A stretch of 64,000 bases of DNA, taken from positions 52,480-116,479 of the forward strand of contig CACFSO010000002.1 in the NCBI GenBank assembly GCA_902568975.1, in the 5' to 3' direction. The notes beneath the pieces are model-generated. The model saw only the letters and a list, made by a program, of their open reading frames with translations, ran no database searches and had not been told where the DNA came from. Position 1 is the stretch's first letter. Every line of letters begins with the position of its first letter. Below are positions 1 through 9,791 of this stretch, in pieces. A program made the translations under genes and the position numbers. The stretch comes from an uncultured Pelagibacteraceae bacterium. Its GTDB lineage: Bacteria > Pseudomonadota > Alphaproteobacteria > Pelagibacterales > Pelagibacteraceae.

Positions 1-3000
1 ACCGTCCCATAGAAAAGTTTGACCCGAGCTAGGTAAATTTGCTAATTCAAGCATTTTTGTTACATCTTCTTCTTTAGCTCCATCAAAAACAGGTGTAGAA
101 ATTGGCACTCCATTTTTAATATTTTCACACAAATCTTTAAACTCTACATTAGATAAATTATCAATTTTTTCCTGGTAAGCTTCTTTGCTGTATATAGATT
201 TTAAAAAAGAACTTATTTTTTCCGTTTTTTCTATTTTTTTTTGATTTTCATTAACTAATTTTTTTAATTTTTCGCCTAATTCTGTACATGACCAACCTAT
301 ATGAGTTTCTAAAATCTGCCCAACATTCATTCTACTTGGTACTCCTAATGGATTTAATACTATATCGACTGGTTTACCATTTTCTTGGTATGGCATATCT
401 TCCACAGGTACAATTTTACTCACTACCCCTTTATTTCCATGTCTTCCTGACATTTTATCTCCTGGTCTCAACCTTCTTTTAATTGCAACAAAAACTTTAA
501 CCATTTTCATTACACTTGGTAACAAGTCATCTCCCTGTCTTATTTTTAAAACCTTATCTTCAAATCTTTCTTCAATATCTTTTTTTGCTGAATTATATTG
601 GTCTTTTAATTGAGAAAGTGCTGCAGATTTTTTATCGTTATTAAATGATATTTTAAATATATCAGAAACACTTAAACTAGAAATTTTTTCTTCGTCAAGT
701 TTTGTTCCTGTGTTAATTTCTTTTATTTTTTTATCTAACGTTATTCCAGATAATATTAATGATGCACTTTGTTTAATACTTCTCTCTAAAATCTCCTCTT
801 CGACATTTTTATCTTGTTGAACACTTTCTATTTCAGCTCTTTCAATAGTTATTGATCTTTCATCTTTTTCAACTCCGTGTCTATTAAAAACTCTTACATC
901 TACTACAATACCTCCGCTTCCACTTGGCATTTTAAGTGATGTATCGGTAACATCAATTGCCTTTTCTCCAAATATTGATCTTAAAAGTTTTTCCTCTGGG
1001 CCTGAAGCTGAATCTCCTTTAGGAGTAACTTTTCCAACTAAAATATCGCCTTGTTTAACCTCAGCCCCTATATATACAACTCCGGACTCATCTAGATTTT
1101 TTAAAGCTTCTTCATTAACATTAGGAATATCTCTTGTTATATCTTCCTCACCTAATTTTGTATCCCTTGCCATTATTTCATATTCTTCAATATGAATTGA
1201 AGTAAAAACATCATCAGTTACACATCTTTCAGAAATTAATATTGAATCTTCAAAATTATATCCTTGCCATGGCATAAATGCCACTGTCACATTTTTCCCT
1301 AAAGCTAGCTCTCCTATTTTTGTTGAAGGACCGTCAGCAATTATATCTCCTGATTTTACTTTATCACCCACTCTAACAAGTGGCTTTTGATTTATGCAAG
1401 TATTTTGATTTGACCTTTTAAACTTTTGTAAATTATAAATATCTACACCTGACTTAGTGTAATCTTTTTCATCAGTAGCCTTAATAACAATTCTTTTTCC
1501 ATCAATTTTATCAACTACCCCATCCCTTTTGGCAACTATTGTAACTCCGGAATCAAGAGCTACATCACTTTCAATTCCAGTTCCTACCAAAGGAGCTTCT
1601 GGTTTAAGTAAAGGAACAGCCTGTCTCATCATATTAGAGCCCATTAAAGCCCTGTTAGCATCATCATTTTCCAAGAATGGAATTAATGAAGCAGCAACAG
1701 ATACTAACTGTTTTGGGGATACGTCAATATAATCAATATTTTCTGGTTTTGACAAAATAAAATTTAAATTTTGTCTGCAAGAAACCAACTGTTCTTTAAA
1801 TTTACCATTTTTATCAATAACAGAATTTGCCTGGGCTATTGTGTATTTTGTTTCTTCCATCGCTGAAAGATATTCTATTTTATCTTGAACAATTCCATTT
1901 TGAACTTTTTTATATGGACTTTCAATAAATCCATATTTATTAATCTTTGAATAGGTTGATAAACTATTAATCAAACCTATGTTTGGTCCTTCAGGAGTTT
2001 CTATTGGGCAAATTCTACCATAATGCGTTGGGTGTACATCTCTTACTTCAAAACCAGCTCGTTCTCTTGTAAGTCCTCCTGGTCCAAGTGCAGAAACTCT
2101 CCTTTTATGAGTAATTTCAGAAAGAGGATTTGTTTGATCCATAAATTGAGAAAGTTGAGATGTAGCAAAAAAATCCTTAAGTGATACCGTTAGAGGTTTA
2201 GCATTTATTAAATCCTGAGGCATTGCAGACTCAATATCTAAAGTTGTCATTTTTTCTTTAATAGATCTTTCCATTCTATAGACGCCAATCCTAGCTTGAT
2301 TTTCTACCAATTCTCCAACTGATCTTACTCTTCTATTTCCTAGATGATCAATATCATCAACTTCATCCTTTCCATCTCTAAGATCTAACATTTTTTTAAT
2401 TATTGAAATAATATCGTCGTTTCTTAGTATTGTTATCTTATCTGAGCAATCCATTTCTAATCTTGAGTTCATCTTAACTCTACCAACGTCTGAAAGGTCG
2501 TATCTATCGGAGCTGAAAAACAAATTATTGAAAATTTGAGTAGCTATATCTATAGTTGGCGGCTCTCCTGGTCTTAATACTTTATAAATTTCAGTTATAG
2601 CATCATTTTTACTTTCATTTTTATCATTTATTATTGTTTGTAAAAGATAAGGACCTTTGTTAATTGAATTAGTTTTTGAAATTTCTATGGTGCTAACATC
2701 GAAATTAATTATTTTTTCCAAAATAGATTGATTAATCTCTGTACCAATTTTAAAAATTTCATCTCCAATAGATATGTCTTTGTGTAAAAATTTTCCATAA
2801 AGTGATTCATTTGATAAAAATATTTCTTTAAGTCCATCATTTGAAAGTTTTTTTGCAGTTACATAATTAATTTTTTCACCTAATTTAACCACTATTTTTT
2901 TGGTTTTTACATCAATAACTTCTTCGGAGAAATTTTTAGATCTATAGTTTTCTGGATCAAATTTTGTTTTCCATTTTTTTTCTTTTGGATCAAATTGATA

Positions 3001-3705
3001 ATTTTCTTTTTCATAAAACTCATTTACAATATCATTTTTTGAATATCCAAGAGCTAATAGTAAAGTACTTACAAAAATTTTCTTTTTTCTGTCTATTCTA
3101 AAATATAGAAAATCTTTTACATCAAATTCAAAATCTAACCAGGATCCCCGGTTTGGTATAACACGACAATTGAAAAGTAATTTCCCACTTGCATGAGATT
3201 TTCCTTTATCATGATCAAAAAAAACACCCGGACTTCTGTGCATTTGGTTAACCACAACTCTTTGAACTCCATTGGTTATAAATGTTCCGCTATTAGTCAT
3301 CATGGGCACTTCTCCCATATAAACTTCTTGTTCTTTTGCTGATAATATATCTTTAGTATTATTTTCTTGATTAATTTCATAAACTACTAATCTAAGATTG
3401 CATTTCAGTGCTGCTGAGTATGTTAATCCTCTAGCGATACATTCCTCAACATCGAATTTTGGTTTTTCTAATCTATAAGACAAGTATTCTAGTGTGGCTT
3501 TATCATTTACATCTTCAATAGGAAAAATACTTTTAAAAACCCTGTCAAAACCTTTTATCATGTGTTGCTCAAGGTCTTGTTTATATTCTGTCAACTCTTT
3601 ATAAGAATTTTTTTGTACCTCTATAAGATTTGGAATTGATAAACTTTCCTTAAGTTTTCCAAAATTTTTTCTTATATTTTTTTTTTCAGTAAAAGATAAT
3701 TGCAT
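1..3705 (-). CDS. rpoB: DNA-directed RNA polymerase beta subunit (3' end outside window)
   Basis: Catalytic beta subunit of RNA polymerase. The ORF track misses it because no stop lies inside the window. Reading the minus strand from the ATG at 3705 gives MQLSFTEKKNIRKNFGKL and stays open for exactly 1235 codons to base 1, ending in a GQTFLWDG-like stretch that resembles the region shortly before the C-terminus of RpoB. The usual length is about 1350-1400 residues, so roughly the last 120-150 are cut off. The N-terminal beta domains, fork/rifampicin region and the long lobe are therefore all present. It lies 46 bases downstream of rplL in the classic rplKAJL-rpoBC order, so it is probably co-transcribed with the ribosomal stalk genes. 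Identification is secure from sequence and synteny; rpoC should follow outside the window. Confidence 0.96.
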   Translation of the reverse strand, partial: MQLSFTEKKNIRKNFGKLKESLSIPNLIEVQKNSYKELTEYKQDLEQHMIKGFDRVFKSIFPIEDVNDKATLEYLSYRLEKPKFDVEECIARGLTYSAALKCNLRLVVYEINQENNTKDILSAKEQEVYMGEVPMMTNSGTFITNGVQRVVVNQMHRSPGVFFDHDKGKSHASGKLLFNCRVIPNRGSWLDFEFDVKDFLYFRIDRKKKIFVSTLLLALGYSKNDIVNEFYEKENYQFDPKEKKWKTKFDPENYRSKNFSEEVIDVKTKKIVVKLGEKINYVTAKKLSNDGLKEIFLSNESLYGKFLHKDISIGDEIFKIGTEINQSILEKIINFDVSTIEISKTNSINKGPYLLQTIINDKNESKNDAITEIYKVLRPGEPPTIDIATQIFNNLFFSSDRYDLSDVGRVKMNSRLEMDCSDKITILRNDDIISIIKKMLDLRDGKDEVDDIDHLGNRRVRSVGELVENQARIGVYRMERSIKEKMTTLDIESAMPQDLINAKPLTVSLKDFFATSQLSQFMDQTNPLSEITHKRRVSALGPGGLTRERAGFEVRDVHPTHYGRICPIETPEGPNIGLINSLSTYSKINKYGFIESPYKKVQNGIVQDKIEYLSAMEETKYTIAQANSVIDKNGKFKEQLVSCRQNLNFILSKPENIDYIDVSPKQLVSVAASLIPFLENDDANRALMGSNMMRQAVPLLKPEAPLVGTGIESDVALDSGVTIVAKRDGVVDKIDGKRIVIKATDEKDYTKSGVDIYNLQKFKRSNQNTCINQKPLVRVGDKVKSGDIIADGPSTKIGELALGKNVTVAFMPWQGYNFEDSILISERCVTDDVFTSIHIEEYEIMARDTKLGEEDITRDIPNVNEEALKNLDESGVVYIGAEVKQGDILVGKVTPKGDSASGPEEKLLRSIFGEKAIDVTDTSLKMPSGSGGIVVDVRVFNRHGVEKDERSITIERAEIESVQQDKNVEEEILERSIKQSASLILSGITLDKKIKEINTGTKLDEEKISSLSVSDIFKISFNNDKKSAALSQLKDQYNSAKKDIEERFEDKVLKIRQGDDLLPSVMKMVKVFVAIKRRLRPGDKMSGRHGNKGVVSKIVPVEDMPYQENGKPVDIVLNPLGVPSRMNVGQILETHIGWSCTELGEKLKKLVNENQKKIEKTEKISSFLKSIYSKEAYQEKIDNLSNVEFKDLCENIKNGVPISTPVFDGAKEEDVTKMLELANLPSSGQTFLWDG

Positions 3706-3751
3706 CTATAGCGCCAATCTATTTAAGATCAGCTATTAATTTTTTTAAAAT

Positions 3752-4120
3752 TTACTTAAGTTCTACTTTTGCGCCAGCTGCTTCGAGTTTTTTCTTAATC
3801 TCTTCAGCTTCTTTTTTATTAACACCTGTTTTTAATTCTTTTGGAGCGCCTTCAACTAAATCTTTCGCTTCTTTTAAGCCAAGTGATGTAACTGCTCTTA
3901 CTTCTTTAATAACATTTATTTTTTTTTCACCTGATGAAGCTAATACAATAGTAAATTCGTCTTTTTCCTCCGCTGGAGCTGCTGCTCCTGCAGCTGCTGC
4001 TGGAGCTACTGCTGCTGCTGCTGTTACTCCCCATTTTTCTTCTAATTGTTTAGATAGTTCAGCCGCTTCAACTACGGTCAAACTTGATAAGTCTTCGATA
4101 ATTTTATTTAGATCAGCCAT
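3752..4120 (-). CDS. rplL: 50S ribosomal protein L7/L12
   Basis: Stalk protein of the large ribosomal subunit that recruits and stimulates translational GTPases. The 122 residues are the standard length. The N-terminal dimerisation domain (about residues 1-33) is followed by an Ala/Pro-rich flexible hinge ([19 protein letters not shown], about 35-53) and a C-terminal factor-binding domain containing the conserved [15 protein letters not shown] segment. It is 18 bases after rplJ and 46 before rpoB, the conserved bacterial order. The GC-rich, Ala-coding hinge stands out locally against the AT-rich genome, which is expected for this protein. No unusual features. Confidence 0.98.
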   Translation of the reverse strand: MADLNKIIEDLSSLTVVEAAELSKQLEEKWGVTAAAAVAPAAAAGAAAPAEEKDEFTIVLASSGEKKINVIKEVRAVTSLGLKEAKDLVEGAPKELKTGVNKKEAEEIKKKLEAAGAKVELK

Positions 4121-4138
4121 AATAATTTTTGTTCCTGG

Positions 4139-4645
4139 TTATTTTTTTGATTTTTCGAGCGCTAAAATAGCGATTTTTGAAGCTGGTGCAAGTAAAATAC
4201 TTGCTATTTTTTGAGCCGGTGATCTCAAAATTCCCACAATTTTAGCTCTAGCTTCATCTAAAGATGGAAGTAATGCCACATTTTTTACTGCTGCGACATC
4301 TAGGATGTCATTTCCCATGATTCCACCTAATATTTTCAAATTTTGATTCTCCTTTGAAAAATTAGTTAATATTTTAGCAGAAGATATGGCATCCTTAGAA
4401 AGGGCAACTGCTGTTGGGCCGGAAAATAAATCCGATAAATCTTTGCATTTGGTATCTTCTAAAGCAATTTTAGTTATTCTATTTTTAGTAACTTTAAATT
4501 GAATGCCATGTTCTCTCATTTTATTTCTTAATTCATCTAATTGCTTAACTGTCAATCCTTGATAATGTGCAACTATAACAGCCTCTGAATTATCAAAATG
4601 ACTCTTCATTTCTTTAATATATTCTTGTTTTTTTTCTTTATTCAT
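4139..4645 (-). CDS. rplJ: 50S ribosomal protein L10
   Basis: Base of the ribosomal stalk; binds 23S rRNA and anchors L7/L12 dimers through its C-terminal helix. The 168 residues match the family. The N-terminal rRNA-binding domain is visible as NSEAVIVAHYQGLTVKQLDELR and VTKNRITKIAL. The C-terminal helix (KIASILLAPASKIAILALEK) is the L12-docking segment. It lies 4 bases after rplA. In many bacteria the L10-L12 complex represses its own mRNA through a leader upstream of rplJ. Here the rplA-rplJ gap is too short for an independent leader, so any such control would have to sit within rplA or further upstream (inference). Confidence 0.97.
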   Translation of the reverse strand: MNKEKKQEYIKEMKSHFDNSEAVIVAHYQGLTVKQLDELRNKMREHGIQFKVTKNRITKIALEDTKCKDLSDLFSGPTAVALSKDAISSAKILTNFSKENQNLKILGGIMGNDILDVAAVKNVALLPSLDEARAKIVGILRSPAQKIASILLAPASKIAILALEKSKK

Positions 4646-4649
4646 AATT

Positions 4650-5339
4650 TTAAATACTTTTTGATAATTTAAGTTTGTAAGAAACTCCCATTGTTGAAGT
4701 TATATAGGCATTTTTAATTAGTTCCCCTTTAACTGTAATGTTTGATTTTTCTCTTTCAATTGTTTCAATTACAGAATTAAAATTTTTAATAAGTTTTTCA
4801 TCAGAGAAAGATTTTTTACCTATGCTTAAACCGATATTTCCATCCTTGTCATTTTTCAATTCAACTTGTCCAGATTTAGAGTTTGTAACAGCTTTTTGCA
4901 GATCATCAGTAACTGTTCCGAGTTTTGGATTAGGCATTAGTCCTTTAGGTCCCAAAATTTTTCCTAATTTTGATAACTTTACCATCATAGAGGGTGTGCA
5001 AATTAATTTCTCAAAGTTTAGATCTCCATTCTTAATTTTTTCTATAAAATCATCAGATCCAACAATATCAGCTCCTGCATCTTTTGCAGTTTTACTTTTA
5101 GAGTCTTCGCATACAACAGCAACTTTAATTTTTTTACCACTTCCAGATGGCAAATTAACAACTGTTCTTAAATTTATTTCATTTTTTTTTTGTTTATTAT
5201 TTATTTGAAAACTTAAATCAATAGACTCATCAAATTTAGTAGTTGAGTTTTTTTTAACTTCAGGAATAAGTTTTTCAATAGCTTCAGGTTTTAAATCTTT
5301 TGTTTTTTCAGGAAGTTTTTTGTATCTTTTAGATGCCAT
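4650..5339 (-). CDS. rplA: 50S ribosomal protein L1
   Basis: L1 binds 23S rRNA at the mobile L1 stalk and helps release deacylated tRNA; in many bacteria it also represses the rplKA mRNA. The 229 residues are the normal length. The signature loop GPKGLMPNPKLGTVT is intact, followed by the SGQVELKNDKDGNIGLSIGK segment typical of domain I. The start codon shares one base with the rplK stop (TAATG), indicating translational coupling. Four bases separate it from rplJ. The ORF on the opposite strand at 4738-5208 is a shadow of this gene. Confidence 0.97.
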   Translation of the reverse strand: MASKRYKKLPEKTKDLKPEAIEKLIPEVKKNSTTKFDESIDLSFQINNKQKKNEINLRTVVNLPSGSGKKIKVAVVCEDSKSKTAKDAGADIVGSDDFIEKIKNGDLNFEKLICTPSMMVKLSKLGKILGPKGLMPNPKLGTVTDDLQKAVTNSKSGQVELKNDKDGNIGLSIGKKSFSDEKLIKNFNSVIETIEREKSNITVKGELIKNAYITSTMGVSYKLKLSKSI

Positions 5340-5767
5340 TATTCCTTAACCTCAATTCCCATTGATCTTGCTGACCCCGCTATAATTTTAGATGCTTGTT
5401 CAATATCATGGGCATTTAAATCTTTCATTTTCTTTTTTGCTATTTCTTCAACTTGTTTTTTTGTTATTGAGGCTACAATATTTCTACCTGGTTCTTGAGA
5501 TCCACTTTTTAATTTAGCAGCCTCCTTAATAAAATGAGATGCAGGAGGAGATTTAATTACAAAGTCAAATTTTTTATCTTTATATACTGTGATTATCACT
5601 GGTACTGGTTTACCCATAAATGCTTTTGTTTTTTCATTAAAAGCTTTACAGAAATCCATTATATTGATTCCTCTTTGTCCTAAAGCAGGTCCAACTGGTG
5701 GTGCTGGATTTGCCTGACCACCATTTATTTGTAACTTTACATAACCACTAATTTCTTTTTTTGCCAT
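5339..5767 (-). CDS. rplK: 50S ribosomal protein L11
   Basis: L11 forms the GTPase-associated centre with 23S rRNA and is needed for RelA activation in bacteria that have it. The 142 residues match the family. The N-terminal proline-rich [20 protein letters not shown] motif and the C-terminal rRNA-binding domain ending in [15 protein letters not shown] are both intact. It overlaps the nusG stop and the rplA start by one base each (TAATG), so nusG, rplK and rplA are translationally linked. Confidence 0.98.
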   Translation of the reverse strand: MAKKEISGYVKLQINGGQANPAPPVGPALGQRGINIMDFCKAFNEKTKAFMGKPVPVIITVYKDKKFDFVIKSPPASHFIKEAAKLKSGSQEPGRNIVASITKKQVEEIAKKKMKDLNAHDIEQASKIIAGSARSMGIEVKE

Positions 5768-6297
5768 TAGCTTGCTTTCTCCACTTGATTATATTCTAAC
5801 TCAACAGGTGTTGGTCTACCGAATATTGAGACTGAAACTTTTAATCTAGATTTTTCTTCATCTATATCCTCAACCAAACCACTAAATGATGCAAAAGGTC
5901 CATCTATAACCTGAACTTTTTCACCAATGTTGTATTCTATACCAGATTTTGGTTGGACTACACCATCTTTAATTTGTCCTAAAATTCTTTCTATCTCATT
6001 ATCTGATACAGGAACAGGTGATCCTTTAGATCCCAAGAAGCCACTAACTTTTTTTATATTTTTAATCATATGATATATATCATTATCCATTTCACTCTTG
6101 ATTAGTACATATCCTGGAAAATATTTTTTTTTTCTTTGTACTCTTTTTCCTCTTTTAACCTCTGTGATATCATGAGTAGGTACTATTATTTCCTCTATTT
6201 TTTCTGATATATTTGCTTTTTCAGCCTCTTCTTTTATTAATTGAGCTACTTTGTTTTCAAAACTTGAATGTGATTGAACTATATACCAATTTTTCAT
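5767..6297 (-). CDS. nusG: Transcription termination/antitermination protein NusG
   Basis: NusG binds RNA polymerase, suppresses pausing and couples transcription to translation or Rho. The 176 residues are the normal length for a two-domain NusG. The NGN domain begins [20 protein letters not shown] and includes [15 protein letters not shown]. The C-terminal KOW domain carries [21 protein letters not shown]. It shares one base with the secE stop (TAATG) and one with the rplK start, giving the conserved secE-nusG-rplK order. Confidence 0.98.
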   Translation of the reverse strand: MKNWYIVQSHSSFENKVAQLIKEEAEKANISEKIEEIIVPTHDITEVKRGKRVQRKKKYFPGYVLIKSEMDNDIYHMIKNIKKVSGFLGSKGSPVPVSDNEIERILGQIKDGVVQPKSGIEYNIGEKVQVIDGPFASFSGLVEDIDEEKSRLKVSVSIFGRPTPVELEYNQVEKAS

Positions 6298-6488
6298 TAA
6301 AAACTCAGCCTAAGTATTAATTCTAAAAAGAATTTTAAAAATTGGTCTAAAAGCAAAAAAAAGAGGGAAGCTATTATTGCCATAGCAACAACCATTAATG
6401 TCCCTTGTAAAGTTTCTTTACCTGTTGGCCAAGTAACTTTAAAAGCTTCTTGTTTTACCTCTTGTATAAATTTTAAAGGGTTTTTCAT
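6297..6488 (-). CDS. secE: Preprotein translocase subunit SecE
   Basis: SecE clamps SecY in the SecYEG translocon of the inner membrane. The 63-residue protein is the short one-helix form common outside the enterics. It has an N-terminal amphipathic segment with FIQEVKQEAFKVTWPTGKE (the conserved W-P motif) followed by a single hydrophobic membrane span of roughly residues 30-55. It sits between tRNA-Trp and nusG, the usual alphaproteobacterial arrangement. Confidence 0.95.
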   Translation of the reverse strand: MKNPLKFIQEVKQEAFKVTWPTGKETLQGTLMVVAMAIIASLFFLLLDQFLKFFLELILRLSF

Positions 6489-6508
6489 ATTTTTTCATTT
6501 CATTTATT

Positions 6509-6584
6509 TGGCAGGAGCGGAGGGAATCGAACCCCCAACCTCCGGTTTTGGAGACCGGCGCTCTACCAATTGAGCTACACTCCT
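6509..6584 (-). tRNA. tRNA-Trp(CCA)
   Basis: The minus strand folds into a full cloverleaf. The acceptor stem AGGAGTG pairs with CGCTCCT, the D-loop carries AGCTCAATTGGTAGAGC, the anticodon loop CTCCAAA carries CCA, and the T-loop is GGTTCGATTCC. The terminal CCA is encoded (76 nt including it). It lies between tuf and secE, a position conserved in many proteobacteria, and is probably processed from the tuf-secE transcript. Confidence 0.97.
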
Positions 6585-6593
6585 ATTTGGAGT

Positions 6594-7784
6594 TTACTCT
6601 AAAATCTTAGTTACTACTCCAGCTCCTACAGTTTTTCCACCTTCTCTAATAGCAAAATTTAATTTCTCACTCATTGCAATTGGAGTTATTAATTTAACTG
6701 TAAACTTAGCATCATCACCTGGCATAACCATTTCCGTACCAGATGGTAACTCTACTTCTCCTGTTACATCAGTAGTCCTAAAATAAAATTGTGGTCTATA
6801 CTTAGTAAAAAAAGGCGTATGTCTTCCACCTTCCTCTTTTTTAAGTACATAAGCTTGGGCTTCAAATTTAGTATGTGGAGTAACAGAACCTGGTTTAGCT
6901 AAAACCTGTCCTCTTTCAACATCAGTTCTCTCTACTCCTCGCAATAAAGCTCCTATATTGTCACCTGCTTCACCTGTATCTAATATTTTTCTAAACATTT
7001 CTACTCCAGTACAAACAGTTTTTTTGGTATCTCTAATTCCAACTATTTCAATTTCTTCTCCTGTTTTTACAACTCCTTGTTCGACTCTACCCGTAACCAC
7101 TGTACCCCTTCCAGAAATTGAAAAAACATCTTCAACAGGCATTAGAAAAGGTTTATCTTTTGGTCTATCAGGTTGAGGAATATGTTCATCTATAGCCTTA
7201 ACAAGTTCTAAGATAGAATTTTTTCCTATTTCATCATCTTTTCCCTCTACAGCTGCTAAAGCAGATCCTTTTATTATAGGAGTCTTGTCTCCTGGGAATT
7301 TGTATGAAGTTAGTAATTCTTTTATTTCTTCTTCAACAAGATCTATTAGTTCTTTATCTTGAACTTGATCAACTTTATTCAAATAAACAACAATTGCTGG
7401 TACACCTACTTGCCTCGCTAAAAGTATATGTTCTCTTGTTTGTGGCATTGGGCCATCAGCGGCATTAACTACTAATATTGCACCATCCATTTGAGCTGCG
7501 CCTGTAATCATATTTTTTACATAATCAGCATGACCAGGGCAGTCTACATGAGCGTAATGTCTTTTTTCACTTTCATATTCGACATGGGCGGTTGCTATGG
7601 TTATTCCTCTTTCTTTTTCTTCTGGAGCTTTATCAATTTGATCATAAGCTACAAATTGTGCGCCACCTTTCTCAGCTAAAACTTTTGTTATAGCTGCGGT
7701 TAAAGTTGTTTTACCGTGATCCACGTGTCCAATTGTACCAACATTGGCGTGTGGTTTACTTCTATTAAATTTTTCTTTCGACAT
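6594..7784 (-). CDS. tuf: Elongation factor Tu
   Basis: EF-Tu delivers aminoacyl-tRNA to the ribosome as a GTPase. The 396 residues are full length. The G1 motif [10 protein letters not shown]3 DCPGH, G4 NKVD and the switch I region ERGITI are all visible in the N-terminal domain. Domains II and III follow through to the C-terminal [13 protein letters not shown]. It sits between tRNA-Gly upstream and tRNA-Trp downstream, an ancient tufB-type order. This is the only tuf copy in the window; streamlined genomes often have just one, but that cannot be checked here. Confidence 0.99.
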   Translation of the reverse strand: MSKEKFNRSKPHANVGTIGHVDHGKTTLTAAITKVLAEKGGAQFVAYDQIDKAPEEKERGITIATAHVEYESEKRHYAHVDCPGHADYVKNMITGAAQMDGAILVVNAADGPMPQTREHILLARQVGVPAIVVYLNKVDQVQDKELIDLVEEEIKELLTSYKFPGDKTPIIKGSALAAVEGKDDEIGKNSILELVKAIDEHIPQPDRPKDKPFLMPVEDVFSISGRGTVVTGRVEQGVVKTGEEIEIVGIRDTKKTVCTGVEMFRKILDTGEAGDNIGALLRGVERTDVERGQVLAKPGSVTPHTKFEAQAYVLKKEEGGRHTPFFTKYRPQFYFRTTDVTGEVELPSGTEMVMPGDDAKFTVKLITPIAMSEKLNFAIREGGKTVGAGVVTKILE

Positions 7785-7820
7785 TACTTTTATTACCTCA
7801 TTTTAATATTTTTATTTTCT

Positions 7821-7894
7821 TGGAGCGGGTGATGGGAATCGAACCCACGCAACCAGCTTGGAAGGCTAGTGTTCTACCACTGAACTACACCCGC
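7821..7894 (-). tRNA. tRNA-Gly(TCC)
   Basis: Minus-strand cloverleaf of 74 nt including the encoded CCA. The acceptor GCGGGTG pairs with CACCCGC, the anticodon loop CTTCCAA gives anticodon TCC, and the T-loop is GGTTCGATTCC. It precedes tuf and follows tRNA-Tyr, matching the glyT position in the E. coli tufB operon. Confidence 0.97.
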
Positions 7895-7939
7895 ATACCC
7901 AAGTGCGCACTCCAATTTATTATTTAAAAAATTATTGAA

Positions 7940-8025
<86 letters not shown>

Positions 8026-8160
8026 AACTAAGTCGGGGAAGCGTCCCCTTGTTCAATAAAGCTTTAAACAACATGCGTTTTATATATTTTTATTGCATAA
8101 TTGCAATAATAGAAATAGCGGGAAAAGAGCCAAAAAAACGTATAAAAACCATTATTAATT

Positions 8161-8904
8161 ATGAATAAATCATCTTTTTTTATAGTTGGAAAACATGCTG
8201 TGCTAGAAGCGTTAAAAAATCCTAAAAGAAAAGTATTAAGAGTTTTTTTAACAGAAGAAAGTAAAAAAAATATCCACAGATTTAGTCCAAATAACAATTT
8301 ATTAAAAAATATAAAAATTTTTTATAAAACAAAAAAAGAGATGGATAAATTTTCTAAAAATGAAGGAATTTTACATCAAGGTTTTATTGCTGAAATAGAA
8401 CACTTGGAAAATATAGATATAAAAGAGTATATAAAAAAAAAAGATAATTTAAATTTTGTTTGTTTAGATAATGTATCAGATCCAAGAAATATTGGATCAA
8501 TAATAAGAAGTGCAGCTTGTTTTAAAATTGATGGAATAATTGTTAAAGATAGACATTTCCCTAGAGAAAGTAAAATAATGTACAAGTCTGCAAGTGGTGG
8601 TTTTGAACATATAAATATTTTTAAAGTTTCAAATATAAATACTATTTTAAAATACTTAAGAGAAAAAAATTTTTGGGTTTATGGATTTGATGCTCAAAGT
8701 GATAAAGATTTTACAAAAGTTAAATGGGAAGGAAAAAATGTACTTTTATTTGGATCTGAAGGATTTGGTATAAAAAAACATACTGAAAAATATACAGATT
8801 TTTTAGTAAAAATTGATATAAACAAAAAAATTGAAAGTTTAAATATATCAAATAGTGCATCGATTGTTTTTCATCATATAAATCAACAAAAAAAAACATC
8901 TTGA
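8161..8904 (+). CDS. rlmB: 23S rRNA (guanosine-2'-O)-methyltransferase, TrmH/SpoU family (RlmB-like)
   Basis: SPOUT-fold ribose methyltransferase using S-adenosylmethionine, in this family acting on a 23S rRNA guanosine (E. coli G2251). The 247-residue protein has an N-terminal substrate-binding domain beginning FFIVGKHAVLEALKNP. The SpoU motifs follow: LDNVSDPRNIGSIIRSA (motif 1), LLFGSEGFGI (motif 2) and SLNISNSASIVFHH (motif 3), which form the trefoil knot and cofactor pocket. It diverges from the tRNA-Tyr/tuf operon and is followed 32 bases later by tRNA-Thr. Assignment to RlmB rather than another TrmH paralogue rests on the N-terminal domain and the neighbourhood. Confidence 0.88.
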   Translation: MNKSSFFIVGKHAVLEALKNPKRKVLRVFLTEESKKNIHRFSPNNNLLKNIKIFYKTKKEMDKFSKNEGILHQGFIAEIEHLENIDIKEYIKKKDNLNFVCLDNVSDPRNIGSIIRSAACFKIDGIIVKDRHFPRESKIMYKSASGGFEHINIFKVSNINTILKYLREKNFWVYGFDAQSDKDFTKVKWEGKNVLLFGSEGFGIKKHTEKYTDFLVKIDINKKIESLNISNSASIVFHHINQQKKTS

Positions 8905-8936
8905 TAATATAAAAATTCCTATTAAAAAACATTTAA

Positions 8937-9012
8937 GCCCTTGTAGCTCAGCTGGTAGAGCAATTGATTTGTAATCAATAGGTCCGCGGTTCGAATCCGT
9001 GCGGGGGCACCA
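8937..9012 (+). tRNA. tRNA-Thr(TGT)
   Basis: Plus-strand cloverleaf of 76 nt including the encoded CCA. The acceptor GCCCTTG pairs with CGGGGGC (G-T tolerated), the D-arm is AGCTCAGCTGGTAGAGC, the anticodon loop TTTGTAA carries TGT, and the T-loop is GGTTCGAATCC. It follows rlmB by 32 bases and ends 3 bases before the convergent nadK stop. Confidence 0.97.
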
Positions 9013-9015
9013 TTA

Positions 9016-9786
9016 TTAATTTACTTCTTTTCTTAACTGCTCGATTTTAATTTTTTTTTGAAGACTGCTATTAGTATCATAAAGCAATTTAAATTTAATT
9101 TTATTATTTGTTTTAATAAAAATTGATTTTGCATTTCTTACTTCAAAATTATCGGCAACAGCACTTATTGGTCTTTTTTTAATATTTAGATTGATAATTT
9201 TTATTTTTGATTTTTCACTTATTATTTTGCCTCTCCAACGTCTTGGTCTAAATGGACTTATTGGACTAATTGAAATTTTTTTTGAATTTAAATTTAAAAT
9301 AGGTCCATGAACTGACATATTGTATGCTGTGCTACCAGCTGGAGTGGATATAATAACGCCATCAGAAATTAGTTTTTTTATTATGACCTTAGATCCATTT
9401 ATAATTGATAATGATGCAGTTTGACGACTTTGTCTAAGTATAGATACTTCATTAATAGCAATGGATTTTTTAATCTTACCTAATTTATTTTTTACTAACA
9501 TTTCTAATGGAGATATTGAAATAATTTTTGCTTTTGATAAATTTTTGATCGTATTCTTATTAGAAAATTTATTCATGAGAAATCCATAACTTCCAGAATT
9601 TATTCCATAAAAAGGTTTATTATACTTTTGAAATTTTTTTAATATTTTAAGCATAAATCCATCACCACCAACAACAATTATCAAATTTGATTTTAAAATA
9701 GAAAATGTTTCTATTTTTCTTTCAATAAAATTTTTAATCTTTTTCGATAAATTATTATTGTCAAAAACTATAAAAGGTTTAATCAT
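9016..9786 (-). CDS. nadK: NAD kinase
   Basis: ATP-NAD kinase producing NADP+ in the cytoplasm. The 256-residue length is typical of the alphaproteobacterial form. The GGDG motif (VVGGDGFMLKIL) and the following GINSGSYGFLMNKF segment are the family hallmarks. The SDGVIISTPAGSTAYNMSVHGPIL region provides the NAD-binding loop. It starts 5 bases after the 3' end of tRNA-Leu and so appears to share a transcript with tRNA-Leu, the GGCT-like gene and the CinA-like gene upstream. The 3' end abuts tRNA-Thr from the other strand with 3 bases between. Confidence 0.95.
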   Translation of the reverse strand: MIKPFIVFDNNNLSKKIKNFIERKIETFSILKSNLIIVVGGDGFMLKILKKFQKYNKPFYGINSGSYGFLMNKFSNKNTIKNLSKAKIISISPLEMLVKNKLGKIKKSIAINEVSILRQSRQTASLSIINGSKVIIKKLISDGVIISTPAGSTAYNMSVHGPILNLNSKKISISPISPFRPRRWRGKIISEKSKIKIINLNIKKRPISAVADNFEVRNAKSIFIKTNNKIKFKLLYDTNSSLQKKIKIEQLRKEVN

Positions 9787-9791
9787 TTTTA

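Noticed and set aside
4738-5208. Plus-strand ORF of 156 aa
   Set aside because: Complete antisense shadow of rplA, whose conserved protein sequence is certain.
8035-8048. Small GC-rich hairpin GGGGA-AGCG-TCCCC upstream of tRNA-Tyr
   Set aside because: Only 5 bp, no T-run in either direction; it may be part of the tRNA leader or promoter discriminator but cannot be called a terminator.
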